From the NCBI RefSeq assembly GCF_946479715.1, contig NZ_CAMLHF010000253.1, positions 1 through 6,568 of the forward strand: a stretch of 6,568 nt of DNA. Direction: 5' to 3'. The notes under the pieces are model-generated. The model was not told the DNA's origin and did no database searches. It was given only the letters and a program-made list of their open reading frames with translations. This DNA is from an uncultured Pedobacter sp. (GTDB lineage: Bacteria; Bacteroidota; Bacteroidia; Sphingobacteriales; Sphingobacteriaceae). The position numbers were made by a program, and so were the translations under genes. Of the stretch, positions 5,657 to 6,568 are shown one piece after another; the first letter of the stretch is position 1, and each line of letters begins with the position of its first letter.

Positions 5657-6568
5657 TTATTTTGTGGGCATATTGATCACGCTCAATTCATAAATTGAAG
5701 GCGGAGCAATTGCCTTTAGTACCTTTAGTCTCAACTTGCTTGCATTATAACTAAATGGCAATCTAATCACCTTACAATCTCCCATAGGTTCGTCGGAAAG
5801 GTAAACTGTTCTCCATTGCCCATTTTCCATAATATCGATACTATACTGTTGTATACGTGATACTCTTACCTGAGAAAAGCCATCAGGTAATCTCTTTGTA
5901 TCCTGATATTCAAATATACTTATCTTATTAAACGACTCTGAGGGGTTTAAATCCATTTCGACAGTAGCCAGTGTATCCTTAGCCGCCCAACGACTATTCA
6001 TTTTCCCGTCGTTAATTGCATTACCTCCATATTGCCCGTTTTTATCATCCCAAACGCTATTGGCTATAACCGGTTTGTTCATTGAAATGAATTTACCATT
6101 TTTAGGCAAGGGCTTATTCAAAGATAGATTAAGTCGTTTACCCAATCCAATAGCAGTGTTAGCTACATATTCACGTATGCGTCCGGTCTGGTCCGGAGGA
6201 ACATTCATCACAAGACAATTGTCATTGTCTGTACTCCAGTAAAACAGTTCCTCCAATTCATCTAAATCTCGGGTTGGTAATGGCTCTGACTTTTCAAACC
6301 AATTCAATCGTTTACTGATACAAATGGTATGTTCAAAAGGCAGGTAATACGATTTCCCTTCGTGTAGATATTGTTTCTTATCCGATTTGGCTGCTAATTC
6401 CGGATCCCATAAACGAAAATCAGAAGGGAAATACTGAAAGAAATACTTATTATCCTCAGTCATGTTGGCTGGAGGCGTGTAGTTGCGTTTTCCTTCTTCA
6501 TTTACAATGGTATGGTTAACACTCACCGCACAATCAGGATTGAATTTTTTCACCAAACTATAAACCTG
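5657..6568 (-). CDS. Alpha-L-fucosidase (GH29), C-terminal part with F5/8 type C domain; truncated by window edge
   Basis: The reading frame stays open to the right edge, so the visible 303 residues are the C-terminal part of a longer protein; the TTG at 6556 is not its start. Residues 1-140 of the visible part match the end of a GH29 catalytic domain: the QVYSLVKKFNPDC helix, FPSDFRL (47-53), YLPFEHT (75-81), and the well-known NVPPDQTGRI motif (122-131). Residues about 160-300 form an F5/8 type C (discoidin, CBM32-like) domain: SVWDDKNGQYGGNAINDG, NSRWAAKD, VEMDLN and a final PSIYELSVI strand. Such enzymes release alpha-L-fucose from glycans outside the cytoplasm; the nucleophile Asp and any signal peptide would lie beyond the edge. 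The C-terminal domain probably aids carbohydrate binding. The gene is convergent with the Crp/Fnr regulator, 24 bases apart. GH29 membership is confident, linkage specificity open. Confidence 0.88.
   Translation of the reverse strand, partial: QVYSLVKKFNPDCAVSVNHTIVNEEGKRNYTPPANMTEDNKYFFQYFPSDFRLWDPELAAKSDKKQYLHEGKSYYLPFEHTICISKRLNWFEKSEPLPTRDLDELEELFYWSTDNDNCLVMNVPPDQTGRIREYVANTAIGLGKRLNLSLNKPLPKNGKFISMNKPVIANSVWDDKNGQYGGNAINDGKMNSRWAAKDTLATVEMDLNPSESFNKISIFEYQDTKRLPDGFSQVRVSRIQQYSIDIMENGQWRTVYLSDEPMGDCKVIRLPFSYNASKLRLKVLKAIAPPSIYELSVINMPTK

Noticed and set aside
6060..6242. 60-aa plus-strand frame opposite the fucosidase
   Set aside because: It covers the conserved NVPP motif of GH29 on the other strand and is a shadow frame.
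6554..6556. TTG at 6556 as start of the fucosidase gene
   Set aside because: The frame continues open to the window edge with residues that fit the GH29 family (QVYSL before VKKFNPDC), so the gene is truncated rather than short.
1..6568. Defence, CRISPR, prophage, insertion sequence, tRNA or rRNA content
   Set aside because: I saw no direct-repeat array, transposase, integrase, phage protein, restriction enzyme or structured RNA gene of a known class on either strand.

Overview
This AT-rich window most probably comes from a member of the Bacteroidota, and Sphingobacteriaceae-like (Pedobacter-type) relatives fit best. The evidence is the set of protein families (DUF2652, PA2169/DUF2383, short Crp/Fnr-type regulators, a secreted SGNH hydrolase, and a GH29 fucosidase with an F5/8 C domain), the TAnnTTTG-type -7 promoter elements, and A-rich translation start regions without strong Shine-Dalgarno motifs. 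The genus is an inference from family content.

Eight protein genes lie in strictly alternating orientation (+ - + - + - + -), so every gene looks monocistronic and each neighbouring pair is either convergent or divergent. From left to right they are: a DUF2652 cyclase-like/SRPBCC protein (199-1263, +); a two-helix membrane protein of 68 aa (1282-1488, -); a PA2169-family four-helix-bundle protein (1825-2283, +); an exported SGNH/GDSL hydrolase (2360-3748, -); a four-helix membrane protein of the kind often labelled 'cytochrome B' (3916-4380, +); an uncharacterised polytopic membrane protein (4407-4895, -); a Crp/Fnr-type regulator (5045-5632, +); and the C-terminal part of a GH29 alpha-L-fucosidase with an F5/8 type C domain (5657-6568, -), cut by the right edge.

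The most unusual non-coding region is 1489-1824. It carries a perfect 17-bp dyad (ACTTTGTA-T-TACAAAGT) between two divergent genes. After it come almost contiguous hairpins between 1601 and 1723, including a 61-nt nested stem-loop with 21 paired positions, and a 21-codon mini-ORF ending just before the PA2169-family gene. This looks like a regulated, structured leader or a small RNA, but no covariation or expression data are available here. Smaller dyads sit in the promoter regions of the genes at 199 and 3916.

Functionally, the SGNH hydrolase and the fucosidase point to glycan degradation, as expected for a saprophytic or plant/host-glycan-using Bacteroidota. They are not in one operon, and no SusC/SusD pair is present in the window. 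The Crp/Fnr regulator shares an intergenic region with the polytopic membrane gene and may control it. I see no mobile element, CRISPR array, tRNA, rRNA or defence system.
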